Assembly: GCA_015680685.1 (NCBI GenBank)
Contig: MNCI01023362.1
Coordinates: forward strand, 707,779 to 771,778
DNA length: 64,000 nucleotides
Direction: 5' to 3'
DNA from: Gnetum montanum
Lineage: Eukaryota > Streptophyta > Gnetopsida > Gnetales > Gnetaceae
Both the position numbers and the translations under genes were made by a program. Each line of letters opens with the position of its first letter. The first letter of the stretch is position 1. Positions 32,601 to 45,000 of the stretch are shown here, in pieces. The notes under the pieces are model-generated. The model was not told the origin of the DNA. It searched no databases and worked only from the letters and a program-made list of their open reading frames with translations.

Positions 32601-32650
32601 CTTCTCCAAATGCCCCTTTGTAGCCTCCATTAGCCTAGTCTAGCATGTTG
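29632..32650 (+). pseudogene. Unrecognised multi-exon locus, 3' part
   Basis: Continues the reading frame of 19,629-19,658. Exon-like blocks are joined by short GT-AG introns: 29,883-30,026 (144 bp), 31,319-31,410 (92), 31,548-31,649 (102) and 32,462-32,545 (84), with one more probable acceptor at 31,154. Open pieces include 30,248-30,487 (NMDIDEGLFCNLFDVPIDMA) and 30,569-30,757. Around 30,020-30,300 the text vaguely resembles the N-terminal part of the putative plant transposon protein family. Block 31,650-32,461 is rich in Glu/Lys/Gln (EEVIRNLQDHKAFVEAQVAN) and looks like a coiled coil. Lys/Pro-rich stretches lie near 30,950-31,020. Many stops. Host pseudogene or intron-bearing transposon ORF are both possible. 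Confidence 0.5.
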
Positions 32651-33299
32651 GCTATATATTTTTGTTTTATTGTTGATGGCTATTGTTAGCTAGGACTATG
32701 TTATAGATGGCTGTTATTATTTTTTGGACATTTTGCCACATAGTGTGGCCATAGCTATGTACATTATGGACACTTTAAATTTAGAATTTTGAAATTTTGA
32801 TTTCATTTTGGTTATATATTTCATTGTTCTAGTAAGTGTTGTGAATGTTATAAATGTTGTGAAGGAATATGTTGACGATTTTGGTTGTAAAATTAAATGG
32901 CCAAGTGATGTGATAATAGGCTAGAAAATATCATAATAAAAGAGATGTTTGCTAGTTTTAGGCCATAATGGGCAGAGGTTGTATTATTTTGCTAGTTTAA
33001 GAACATGGTAGGCCATGTTGTTTTTTAGTTACATTGCTAGTTTTAGGCCATGGTGGGCCATGTTGTGTGATTGCTTTTGCCAATTTAAGGCCATGGTAGG
33101 CCAGATTGCCAGTGTAAAGTCTTAGCAGAATATAACATCAGTTTAGAGTCTTAGTGGATTATGGTTGAAAAGAAACTTATATTTTCTGGTGATTTTATGT
33201 TTTAAAGTTTTTAAGGATTTTTTTGATGTTTATAACATGAGAAAAAGAAAGGGCTATAATAAATAAGTAGAAATGCAAATGAAAGTAGAAACTTAGGCT
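32651..33299. other. No gene seen; loose GGCCATGGTGGGCC repeats
   Basis: At 32,955-33,105 the phrase TTTTAGGCCATGGTGGGCCA recurs about four times in degenerate form (AGGCCATAATGGGC, ATGGTAGGCCATG, AGGCCATGGTGGGCC, AGGCCATGGTAGGCC). The GGCC...GGCC core is an imperfect palindrome. The rest is AT-rich spacer. Confidence 0.6.
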
Positions 33300-33839
33300 A
33301 CATGCATAAAGAGTAAAAAAAAGTACATAAAAAGGTATAACGAATTAAAATAGAAAGGTTAGGCTACATGACCATCAGTGCATCTAATTATAGGGGCATG
33401 GAAAGGTTAATGTGCACTTCACTTGTGTATATTCTTCCTAATCTTTGAAAGATTAGGGAATGAGTAAGATTTATTTTGCATAAGCTTATATTCACCATAA
33501 CCTTCACTGATGATGTTAAAATTGAGTTCATCGCATAATGTATCTTGTTTCCTATCATTGTCATTATTGGCTTTCTATTCCCTATTGGGTTGATGGATTT
33601 CATGGCTGGGAGCTTCTTCTTGAAGCTCCACATTAGATCCCTACTTTATGTTTACATTGTTAATAGCTAGGGGAACTATGCTATCACTATGAATGATGAT
33701 TTCACCTTCCTTGTATGGAAGGTAAATTTCTTGATGTATGGGTGAGGACACAACTCATAATTAAGCCAACCATGATCTTCCCAGGATAAGGTTAAACCCT
33801 GGTATCTCCTCCACCATCAAGAAATTGGTGGTTATGGGG

Positions 33840-34020
33840 AATTGCTTTCTTGTCACAAAATCTGAGGAGATGGACCCCTTGACCCCAACCCTAGATCAAT
33901 TAAAAGACTTAAGGGTAGCTGTTGATGTATGTTATATTTTCTTTGTCAAACCTAGTCACTCAACAATGGTGCATGAGATAATGTTAGTCATAGCCCCATC
34001 ATCTACATGCACTTGATGCA
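33840..34020 (-). pseudogene. Retropepsin domain of the reversed element
   Basis: VHVDDGAMTNIISCTIVE, then LGLTKK, then a Ser/Thr-rich stretch and VKGSISSDFV. This fits the V-L-I-D-x-GAS-x-NI family pattern, with DDGA in place of D-S/T-GA. The following loop matches the usual L-x-GF-x-GS-x-x-x-x-G-x-I continuation. Stops are present. Confidence 0.7.
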
Positions 34021-34094
34021 CTTTAAACTACCCTACACATATGTTTATGAATAGAGGAGCCCTAGTTACTTTGCCATTTTGGGGATTAATCTTG

Positions 34095-34158
34095 ATTTTG
34101 CTATCATGAAATACTAGGGATGTTGAATTTTGCTATCATGAAATACTAGGGATGTTGA
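34095..34158. repeat. Perfect 32-bp tandem duplication
   Basis: ATTTTGCTATCATGAAATAC plus 12 further bases is repeated exactly at 34,095 and 34,127. Because 32 is not a multiple of three, it shifts the gag-protease frame. Confidence 0.95.
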
Positions 34159-37100
34159 ATTTTCCTCCCTTGATGATGGAGGGAACAACACTGCATAGAT
34201 GGCTTTCTCATCAATTGGGATGTTCTCACTAATAGGGATGGAAGTCAACATTTTGACTAATGCCCTCATGATGTGTGGAAAAAGTCATGATAAGGTCATA
34301 TAAGCTTAGAGTTGTATTCTTTTACTTGATGAAGTTTCTAACCTAATCTATCACATTAAGGAACTTTTTATCATTGGCTCTGGGTTGTTGCCTTGGTTGT
34401 GCTTCACTTCCTTCATGTGCCCCAAAATTCAAACTTCTACTTTAGGTTGTGGTTGTTGGAGCTTTTCCTCATTTTTCTAGTTATGGATTTTGGTGCCCTC
34501 CTATGGCTTATTTTTTAGAGTGGGTTTGGTAGAGGAGGTCATGGATGTAGTTGATATGAAAGTGGGCTTTGGGTGGCATACTTCCTTTTGTGCCTCCATC
34601 TACTTGTTACCCTTATTATTAGGCTTTTGCTTATGGTTCTTCCTTTGCTTGGTGGAGGTTTTTTGGTTGTTAGTCATTGGTTGTAATGAAGAGGTAGTGG
34701 CATTAGCCATCATAGGAGGTCATTGTGCAGTTGGTTGGGCTATGGCTAGTTGGGTTGTGTTAGGTTGGGGTACCCTAATGACAAAAGATTCCCCTAGAGG
34801 CATTTGTGATGGTACTCTTATGACAAAGAAGGATCTTGAGCTGGTGGAAGTTGAGAAAGCCTCTTCATCGCAAGGGGGTACCTAGATCATGTATGGTTCT
34901 CTTGTGGGTCTCCGATTGTCATCTATGTTGAATGCTAAAATAATGTAAGGGATCTCATTAGCATTCAAAGAGTATTTGTAGACCTACATTGATTGATTTT
35001 ATGGTTGGACACGATTGGAAGCATCTAAGACTAGCTTCCCCTTATCTATCATCCTTTGTAAGTCATCTTTTAGTGTGAGGCAGAAGTTTGTGTCATGCTT
35101 AGACAATTGGTGATAATGGAAAAAGTAGTTTAGTTTGAAGTACCTAAGTAGTTTTGGATCATCCTTTGTTGCTCGAGTAGGATCCTTGGATATTTTGTAA
35201 AGATGCTCATGCTTCTTTTGAGTAGCTTTGATCATTTGTTTATATTACATGCATCCACTCTTGAGTAGTTGATCTAGAAATTTGGATGGTTTCAAAGGTA
35301 AGATTGTGTACTTACTACAATCTCTCTACTCAAAATTCAGCCTAGTGGAAGTTGATGTTATGGCCCTAGAGGTTGATGGTTGGTTATCCTAACCATTATG
35401 AGTAGGGTCTTGGGTGGGTTGATCCTTAGCCCCTGGTTGGTGGTCTTAGCCTCATTGGTTATAACTACGCTAGCCATGTTGTTTTGTTTGCTCTTCTTCT
35501 TGTCCCTCCATGTATTTTGATTTTTATATGCTACATAGACTAGATCATGATTGGCCTTTGCAACATCCTCTATGTTCTTGGTTTGGGAAAACACTTAGCT
35601 AAGAGATTGAAGGTCAAGATAGTAAATTTTTGACTTGATAAAGTCATTCACCTTCCCCTTGAATATGTCTAAAAGGTGGACCTTAGTGATGGATTTTAAT
35701 ATTTCATTCAATAGTCTATTCCACCATTGGATGAACTTGTATACATGCTTAAGGGATCCTTGCTTGACCATCATGAGTTGGTCAAGCATGGTGTCGAGCT
35801 TTAAGTTATACTTGAAGTGGTTAACAAACTAGTCTATCAAGTCCTCAAGAGAGGATATGAATCCTCTAGGTAGTGCATGGTACCAATCAAGCACTTTCCT
35901 AGTCAAGAACATAGGGAAAATTCTCATGATGGTATGAGGCCATTCCTACAATAGAAAACACTTGGATTTGAAGGTTATAAGGTGAGTATTGGGGTCATCT
36001 TCTTTGTGGTATTTGTTGAACTAGGAGATAGGGATACTAGGAGGAAAAGTCATGGGTGGAAAATCAAGACTAATGGGATCGTCTTGGTAGAAATTCATAA
36101 TCTTGACACTTTGGAAATTAGAAGCTTTGAGCCTATTTAACTCCTTTGTCAAGTCTTGGATCATTTGAAAGACTTAATCTAGACCTTGTGGTGGCCTTGT
36201 TGGTTGTGTACATATGGCTATGGCATTTGTTGTGAGGCTTGTGGCCTTGCTATGGGTTATAGGATAGAAGGAAGTGGTGGCATTATGGTCATAAATTATG
36301 GACCAAACAAGGAAATGGATGTTTGTGCCAGTACTTGAGGCACAAATGGGATAAATGGGCTATGTAATCCCTGAGTTGCATGGGGTTCCATAGTGGGCTT
36401 CACATGATTGATCCATGAGCTAACGGTAGTAGCTACCACCATCGTTGGTTGAATGGACCTAGGTTGGGTAGCAAGGGATATGGAGAAGTGAAAGGTGATT
36501 GGATATGACACTGATTGTGCTTGGTGTGCAATGATGGTTGGCATGGGCCCAAACATGGTTGGGTACGGTGGGGATGAATGTGGCAAGAACTATTTAGAGG
36601 AAGAGGTGAAGGGGGCAGAGGTGGATGCTGCGGTCTTGGAGATGCCTTATTGGAAAAGTCCCCCCATGATGTTTCTAGGCTTAGACTCTACCTTGAATTC
36701 ATCTTCCTCCTTTGGTTGCCCATGGAAGGTAGTCTTTCAGTTATCATTGACAACCTTAATGAGAAGGGCTAAGATGCTATAGTAGATGCCATTGAGGGGT
36801 ATTTGGTCATATGAGGAGGAAATATACTCCTTTCCATCGTGATGGATGAGCTTGAATTCCCTCTTGGCCTTTGCTTTTACTCATGGGATTACCATGTTGG
36901 CCTGGATCTTGGTGTAAATGAATTTATAGTGTTATTCATTTATTGCTGTCAAGCTAGAACTTTGTCCCCTAAGTTTAAGAGATTACCTAAATTCCATTAT
37001 GGTGAGTTCTTTGGGGTCATTAACCCTCATGTGTTGTTGATTTGACCCACAATCGGTGTAGGTATAAGGCAACTTGGTTGGTTGTAAGAGAGACATGGCT

Positions 37101-37357
37101 ATTTTGTTAAAAATGACTTGAAACAGGCTATAAAAGAATAATAGAAGTAAATCCCAATAAGTGGAATTCAAAAATGCCAAAGGAAGAAAAAATGGCTGAA
37201 AATGGAGCACTTTCTATAATTAGTAAGAAGGGGGTAAGGGCGTTTACCCATTTACCAAAAATATAAATTTGGGAATGTTGGTGTTAAGCCTCATCCATGT
37301 TGGCCTTCCAACTGCCTCTACATTGGGTATGGTAAGGGGAAAGGAAAAGGGGGGGGG

Positions 37358-37402
37358 NNNNNNNNNNNNNNNNNNNNNNNNNNNNNNNNNNNNNNNNNNN
37401 NN
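37358..37402. other. Assembly gap of 45 N
   Basis: The N run directly follows an A/G-rich stretch ending in GGGGGGGGG, so the gap is probably caused by a homopolymer or purine tract. It lies between the likely primer site and gag of the reversed element. Confidence 1.
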
Positions 37403-37818
37403 AAACATTAATGAGGGGGGAAAGGTTGAAAACCAAAGTGAAAAGTTGGTGTTTTTTCACTAAGAACTTGGTTTTAGCAGGTTGCCAATTTTCTTATCTA
37501 GGAAAGATGGGGGAAAGCTGACTTCCAAAAGTTTGATGGTTTCTGGAAGGGTTGTACCACCCACTTTAGAAATTGGTAGCAAAAAGAAAAAAGGTGAAAG
37601 GCTTCAACATTGGTTTTGGGCTAAGAAATTCATAGTAGTTGTGAAAATCCAACACCCATCCACCTACAACTTTCATGTTGTAGTTTTGATCACAAGCGGA
37701 AGGGGAAGTGTTTATTTTTTTGAAAGTTTTGGCTGTAAAAAATCAGAAAAGGCATTCAAATTATAACATTAGCTATGGGAAAGACAAATATAGTTATAAA
37801 AATTGGATGAAAGTCCAT

Positions 37819-37836
37819 TCCCTCCTTCTAGCACCA
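37819..37836 (-). other. Candidate primer binding site of the reversed element
   Basis: On the - strand TGGTGCTAGAAGGAGGGA starts six bases after the LTR end. It has the TGG start expected of a tRNA 3' end complement. I cannot name the tRNA with confidence. Confidence 0.5.
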
Positions 37837-37842
37837 AAAAAT

Positions 37843-39383
37843 TGTTGTAACCAGAAAATTTGATCATTGGAAAATTGAAAGTCTCGATGCATTAGCCTCA
37901 ACCTTGAATCCCTAGGGCCTCCAAAAAAATGGGATTCAAGATGCCATGGCCAGTTTGATAAATTAACCAAGGACTTTGAGAAGGATAGAAAAAGATAAAT
38001 TATATGATTGCAAATCGAAGTAATGTAAATGCACTATAAATAAATGAAAAATTTAATTCAAACAAAAAACAAAATTTAAACTTTATTTTACAAGAATAAA
38101 ATAAAGGAGAGTTAATAGATTGTGTACAAAGTGTTCTTGAGAGGATAATAGGGAGGTTCACTTGAGTGGGGGTTTAGGGTCCATTGAAGCCAATGTGTTC
38201 AACTCCATGATTTGGATGTCTTGCCACTCTCGATGTTGTTGAACCTCCTTTGCTACTACTTCTAGATTTGCAATGTTGGTCATTGCTAGGAGTTGAGAAG
38301 TGTGAAGAATCCAAGCTACCCAAGTACTCTACATTGGGAGTTGGAGATCCCAGGAGTGTAGTGTAGAGCTCGAAAACTTACAAATCCCAAGGAGGGTTAC
38401 AACATCACAAGGCCATAAGGGTCCCACCTTGGGAATACCTAAGGAGTAGCATTTATGCAAAAGTTTGCAAGTGTTGTTGGGTGTGCTAGAGTGTGGAACT
38501 ATTGCTTGGAAAATGTATGTATGCTCAATGTAGTGAAGTGCCAAAAAAGTGAAACCTGTTCATGGTCTTGGATGCTTGGTTTTATAGGGTTTTGGCCATG
38601 ATTAGGGCTATGGATAGGTTGTAATTTGGTTGGCAAAAGGGCTAAGAAATTGCTGCAAATTTCTACCTCATACAGGTGAGATGGGTGTTCAAATTTTGGG
38701 GGTTACCATATATAGTAAGTGCTAAATCCCCATGGCCATTCCATTTACTATAGATAGTAATGGGGACATACCTTCTACACTAGAGATGAATCTTCTATGC
38801 TAAGCCTTCTACCTTGTTTGTTGATGTAGCTAATCAATGTTGGAGTGTATGGAGTGATGGAATTTGGCTTTTGTGTCATCCATGTTGGGGGCATGTAGTT
38901 TTTACATTGGGGGGAACTTTCATGCTAAGGAGGGAAGGTTTTCATGCTGTGCATATAGTCTCCATGCTAGGGGGAGGGGTGTGGGGGAGGGGAAGTTTCC
39001 ATGTTGATGGGAAAAATCCCCACCCCTCCACACTGAGGGTAGGTGAGATTTACCCCTTATAGATGTCTCCAATGTAAGAAAGTACATACCACTCCCCCAA
39101 ATCCCAATAAAACCCATCAAATTGCCATTTTTGGTTTTCCAAAAGGGATTTTTGACTCTCTTAGGCCCAAATATAGATACTAGATGACTTTTTTTACTTG
39201 GGGAATGAGGCTTTGATCACTTATGAGGCATTTTTTAGTCCCAAAAGTATGGAATGTGCAAGATTGCTCCTCATGGATTACAGTTATCATATTTACAATG
39301 AAGTTTTGTCTCAAGTTTCATGGGGTGAAAACAACATGATGGAAATTGGCCATAACATGCAAATTTTTATGGTGTTTTAATCA
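37843..39383 (-). mobile_element. LTR of the reversed gag-protease element
   Basis: On the - strand it starts TGATTAAAACACC at 39,383 and ends GGTTACAACA at 37,843, giving TG...CA ends and 1,541 bp. It cuts into the LINE at its right edge, just where the LINE RT text stops, and is followed on the inner side by a primer-site-like sequence. Its partner LTR is not found in the window, so the boundaries rest on the termini and the LINE junction only. The G/T-rich short frames inside (for example 38,814-39,062) are not credible genes. Confidence 0.6.
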
Positions 39384-42060
39384 CTAATAATGTTTTAAGG
39401 ATTCTTAAAAAATATAGTTAGAAAACCATCAGAACCTAAAACTTTACTATATGCTAAACTAAAGGTTATTGCTTTGATTTCTTCTACTATAATTTCTGCT
39501 TCAAGAATACTTCAATGCACTTCTATTATAAGATGAGGAATGTGTGTACTAGAGGCTTAGAAGGATTTGTTGCTAAAATATTTAGAAGAAAAAATAGAAG
39601 AAAAATGACTTGATAAAAATTTTTAATAGTCTTAGGATATTTAAGGATGGAATCATTTATATAAAATAATTCTAGTTTAGGTACTTAAGCCTTTCCTTTT
39701 AGAAATTTTAAAAATTTCTTGCAAGGTTTATCTTCAACTTTTAGCCAACCTATGTGACTTTTAGTTAAAAAATTTTTAGCTTCAAAAGCATCCCAATATT
39801 ATTGATAAAATGCTTTTTGAGTATCAAAATTAAAGGAATTTTGATTTTAAAAAACTTACATTTGCTTTATAGATTTTGTAAAATTTTCTTCAACTTGATG
39901 CTTACACTTAGCAAATTGCTTTCCAAACCATCTAGCATAATTTTTGACTCTACAAGTAGTTTGTTGCCACCAATCAATTCAACTAGTATTACCAATAAGC
40001 TTTTTGTTTGTATTTTATAAATACTTTAAACTTTTTTCCCATTTGGTCTTATGAATATATTGATATTCATAAAAAAAAGCTCATGCCTTTAAAAGGAGGA
40101 AGAATTAATTCTAGAGATAAAAATGCTAATAGGAAAATGGTGTGATATAGTAGCATTTATATGCACTTCTACTTTCCTTATAGGCTTTTAAAAAGAAACA
40201 TTAGAGATGTTAAATATATCAACTTAATAATAAATTCTATCATTTCCTTGATAATTATACAAAGTATAATGCTTCTCATTTGAATGATATGAACATAAAG
40301 AGCTAGCATTAGAAAGAAAATATGTTTCTTTAAAATTTCACTAATCTTCTTTTCTTGAGTAGAGATATTTATCTAAATAACTTTCAATCATATTAAAATG
40401 ACCTCTAATAATCCAAGGAACTTTATGTAGAGATAGAAGATATTTTCAAACCTCTGATCAATCTTTTGAATTATTAGGTGCATAAATATTATAGAATCCA
40501 AAGTCCCCTTTCAACTATAACAAGGTATCTAAATAACTCTTCCAAGGTTGTTAAAACTAGAATGAAAAATTTTTCCAACCAAATTTTAATTAAGAACAAC
40601 AACATCTCATTTATTAACTTCATGAATAGTAGAAAAAATCATCCATTTTTTAAAATGAAGTTACCAATTAAACTAATATCATGCATTAAAATCTTAATTT
40701 CTTGTAGGAGAATAAAACCTAAAGATAAATATTATTTTGAAAGACACTACCTATTAATCTTTGCTCAAGGCTTATATGAAAGGCCTCCAGCATTTGATGA
40801 TAAAACTAAGACTAAGATGCAGGAGAGGAAACCCCCATCCTTTCAAGCTTTGTATTTATGTCATAATTCATGTCCCTAATAAGTGAAAAAGAATTATTCA
40901 ATAAAAAAACATTTAAAATAGTAGTATAAGTAAAAGGAAAAGGAGATACCTCTCGGATTACTAAATTGAAAGTAGTATTTGCAAGCCTCTTCTTTTTATA
41001 TTGTATTGAGTAAAATTTATCTGCATCAATATTTTCATTGTTGGTTCTTGCTAATGATTTCCTTTTTTAAAAAAGGTAAACTATCTTTAGATACCAAGAG
41101 TTTACTAGCACATTCAAAATTAAAAGTATTAGTAAAAGATTGATAACTTATTGAAGAAGATTTTATTTATGCTTGCTAAAAATTATGATTATTTGCCTTT
41201 TTAATATTTTTATTTTTTCTAATAAATAACTTTTTTTATTGAGAATAGTATAGAGTCTAATAGTATCACCTTCATGATGACAATAGCCACAACATCATCG
41301 TTAATTATAGTATGTAATTTTTTGAAAAAAAAAAACATTGATTACCAATCTTGAGTTTTAATTCTATCTTCCTCTAATGTAAATCAATCTTTATAAAATA
41401 ATGTTTGTCTTGCATATCATTTAGTAATGTTTTTTACTTTGTCTTTAGGATTATACCAATGTTACTAAAAAATTTGCTTTTAACACTTTGAAAAATAAAT
41501 GGAAGATTTTATAATTCAATCCAGTAAGGAATTTTAGAATAATTAATGAATAGAGATAAAAACCCACTTTTGATTCTCCAGTAATAAAATTATTACGTTA
41601 ATCCATAAAAAATTTAAGATTTAATGACTTCTCAATCATTTCAAAATTAGCTAATTATACAAGTAAAAAATATTCAGAAAAATGGCAAATATGTAAAACA
41701 TTAATTCTATAACATTCAAGAATATCTAGAAGCACTAGTATAAATCACTTATTTGGGTGAATGAATCCAATAATCTACAAAAATATGTATTATGAAGTGA
41801 GATCTTTTGGTAGGAATTCATATAAATCATCAAGTAAATTAAATCAAAAGCTTCATAATTCTTCATAGGTTCTATAGTTTAAGAGACATTAGAATTTTTC
41901 ATCTTTAGACCATTCCTAATCAATAAAATTTTTGTTGTAATAACTTTGTAAGAAATCCTTAAGATTGAAAAACCACCAAGAGAATTCTATTGAGACATTA
42001 GACTACTATTGTTCTACTATAAATTATGATCACCAATTCCATATTAATTTCCAAATACCA
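39384..42060 (-). pseudogene. L1-type LINE: ORF1, endonuclease and start of RT
   Basis: Read on the - strand. An ORF1 part at about 41,560-41,250 has PNLPFIFQSVKSKFFSNIG, which resembles the DUF4283 type seen in plant L1 ORF1. It ends in a zinc-knuckle relic CGYCHHEGDTIRLY, where His has become Asp and the last Cys has become Tyr. ORF2 follows. VPWIIRGHFNMIESYLDKY (about 40,430-40,370) is the endonuclease GDFN motif with Asp changed to His, and ATISHHFPISIF (about 40,160) fits its SDHxPI motif. Near 39,510-39,400, EAEIIVEEIKAITFSLAYSK, LGSDGFLTIFF is the N-terminal RT block (K-x-PG-x-DG). RT is then cut by the LTR to the left. Many stops. Confidence 0.75.
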
Positions 42061-45000
42061 AACTTAGATTAAATAGGAAAGTAAAGTTGGACATGTGTAA
42101 CCCCTCATTGTAAAACCCCATAGTATTGTACTGTGGTTGTCTATATGTAATTATACTCAGTTGGGGATCATGGAGGGTAGGGTATAGTTAGAATTAATAT
42201 TTTAACAATATATTTCCTAAGATTTGATCATATTATAATTATGGTTATGATTTACTATAATTATATACACTAATATTGTTGGATATATACTATGATGTTT
42301 ATGGTTGACAAGATATAAAGTTTGTGGGAAAAGAATGGGCATCCAACAAGTATGACCTTGATCTACATGCTATTATATACTTATGATTATGATGTTAGTA
42401 TTGTTTGATAGATAATGTTATGATGAATATCATATTATGCACATTAGAGCTATAGGACTAGTTAGTATATTTTCATGGATCATATATGATTTCTTGGATA
42501 TGTTATAGATGAGATATGATTTTTGTAGGATTGATTGGTATTTTGATTTTATGTCCATGAGCAAGTTATGGAGTGTGGATCCCTTGGTATTAGTTAGAAA
42601 TTAGGAAATTAAGTGGGAGAATTTTGAAAATGTAGACTATAGATAAAAGTAATTTATATTTTGTTTATATAATTAAAACATATTATCATTTCTACCCTTC
42701 TTTGGATTATTTTTATTCCTTAGTTTCTCTAGTTTCTATTGAATTCTTCTTCCCTTTTCCTTTAGTTCTTAGTGGATTTCTAGGACATTGGGGAGCTAGT
42801 ACTAGGTAGGCTATGGTTTAGGAGTTTTGATTTGGGTTCTAGTGGATCCAAGATGGAATTAAGAGTATTTGATGCTTTTTTTTTTTGGGTTTTAAAATTT
42901 TGGTAGATTCTTTGAATTCGATGGGTAGTCTTTATTGATTTCCTATTGTGGCATTTTGATTAATGTGTATGATCAGTAGGAACTTCAATTGAATGAGTTG
43001 ATGACTTGATCTTAGTTATTTTTGTCATATTGATTGTTATATTAAAAGTATGAAAATCATACGAATGATAACTAGTTTGAGCTTAGAGTATGAATTTATG
43101 TGGTTCAAGACATGTTTACTTGTTTCAAGGATACTAGGTACCTGATTGCTAGTTTTTGGGACATTGTTAACTTATGGATGTTTGTTATGTGTTATCATAT
43201 TGCTTGTCATGGATTCTTAACTACTATTTTCTTACTTTTATTATCAAACATAAATAATAGGGGTCATGTTGGTTTTGAAAAATTTGATTTATCATATAGA
43301 ATATTTTGTGATCAAGTCATAAGCTTCAAAAATGATGTTGAGTAAATTAGCAAGAATACTCATGTATATCATTGCATTCAATAAATATAAAAGAGATTAT
43401 AATACATATAATAAAAGAAAGAGCCCATGTTTCCATGGTGGGGAAATTTTAAAAATATTTATAATTTTATATTTTATAATTTTATGTATATAAGAATAAA
43501 ACAATAATAAACACTCTTGTAGTGTAATCCCTCATGAGGATAGGTGCAATGCTCATGTTGCAATTCCTTATGGGACATGTGTAATACCACCTATGGAAAG
43601 CAATAAATGACTCTTAGTTACAACCTCAATGGCCCAACACTGGTCGTATAGTTATGATCTCCTTGGATAAGGATGAATTGCTATAGCTCAACAAAATATG
43701 AATTAAATAAATATTTTTACAATTTTAATCTTTAAGGAATCAATGGTAGAATAAGGAAAAACCATGAGCTTTATTTACTGCATAAACATTAGACTCCACA
43801 TCGAAATGATTCTAGGCTAAAGAAGCAAGATAGCACTTTGATAGAGTCTAGCCACATTTGTGAAAGTGATGACTCATAATACATACAATAGGGAAAGGAG
43901 TTAACTTACCTAATGAAGAAAGAACTCCTTATATAAACTAGATACCAAAAGTCAAAATAAAATCAAAGTTACGTGTAAGATATGTGTGAGAGCTTATCTC
44001 AAGTATTTATAGTCTTCATATGAAAATAAAGGAGGTTCATCAATGCCCAAGAGTGAAAAAAGGTCTATTAGCACAGTCCTAACTAATTATATCACACTTT
44101 TGGCACTTCGGCCTAAACTTTGACAAGCAGGGGATGCATTGATGTAGGGGGGGTTATGATAGCACAAGGAAGTTAGTGCACCTTCCCTGCGATAATTTTA
44201 AGTGTTAGTTTTGAATGAAATTTGGAACCCAAGGAAACATGTAGAAAGAATCTTAAGATGTCCAAATAAATTTGGAAATAGCCTAAGGAGCTTAAGACAT
44301 GCACATAACCTAAAAATATAATACAAAAGGTAAGGGAACATACTTGGGAGACATAAACCACAACCGAGCATGCTAGACTATCAACATAGGGCATGTAAAA
44401 TACTTTCCAAATCCATGGCTTATAATAGATATATAAAATATCATTGGTTGTCTAATCATTTCCTCACACTTGAGTAAATCTAGTATCATAGCTTTAACAC
44501 CCAAGATACACAAATAGAGACTAGATACATGACAAGATTAATGTGGAGGAATTGGAAATGTATAATATAGGCCTTAACTATGTTACAATATAAGCCACCT
44601 TACAAAGAAGTGCCAGGGAGTGATGGTTGATGATAGAATCTCCTAGACATGCCTATATGAAATAGGAAGAAGCAAGAAGTATAGGGTGTGAAAATGTGAA
44701 ATATCTATAGGTGTGTCTCAAGGTTCATCACCTTGGCCTCATGGATGGGTCTTTGTTGCATGTCATTTACATCTTCACCTTCTTCCATGTCATTCATCTT
44801 CAAATTGTCTCATTCCAACTCCTTTGGCACTCATTCAGAAGCTCGTACAGTGCATGTACTCAAACTAAAAGATTAATAGCCTGATTGGCTACCTCTAGGT
44901 CTTTCTCTCAAGGGAGGTATCTTAGGTATAGGTGTTGGATCCAATGATTAATATTTCTCTTCCTCTTCTTCTAGGACTAGTGATTCTCCCATAGGACCAT

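Larger units (their letters stand above)
33300..37816 (-). pseudogene. gag and protease of a reversed Ty3/gypsy element
   Basis: On the - strand, gag runs from about 36,600 to 34,900. It has an Ala/Pro/Ser/Thr-rich N-part (36,586-36,296) and a capsid-like segment at 35,789-35,595 (LDQLMMVKQGSLKHVYKFIQ, WWNRLLNEIL). The end YHQLSKHDTNFCLTLKDDLQ, RMIDKGKL (35,120-35,030) corresponds to the H-x-T-x-x-C-x-x-L-x-x-x-I-x-x-LI block of this gag type. A Pro/Thr/Asn-rich linker leads to protease at about 34,020-33,830. No RT, RNase H or integrase follows, so the element is truncated or recombined near 33,300. It reads away from the LTR at 37,843-39,383. Confidence 0.75.

Noticed and set aside
34490-34885. 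131-codon + strand frame that looks like a membrane protein
   Set aside because: It is antisense to the Pro/Thr/Asn-rich linker between gag and protease of the reversed element.
40478-40879. 133-codon + strand frame
   Set aside because: It is antisense to the LINE endonuclease region and has no motif of its own.
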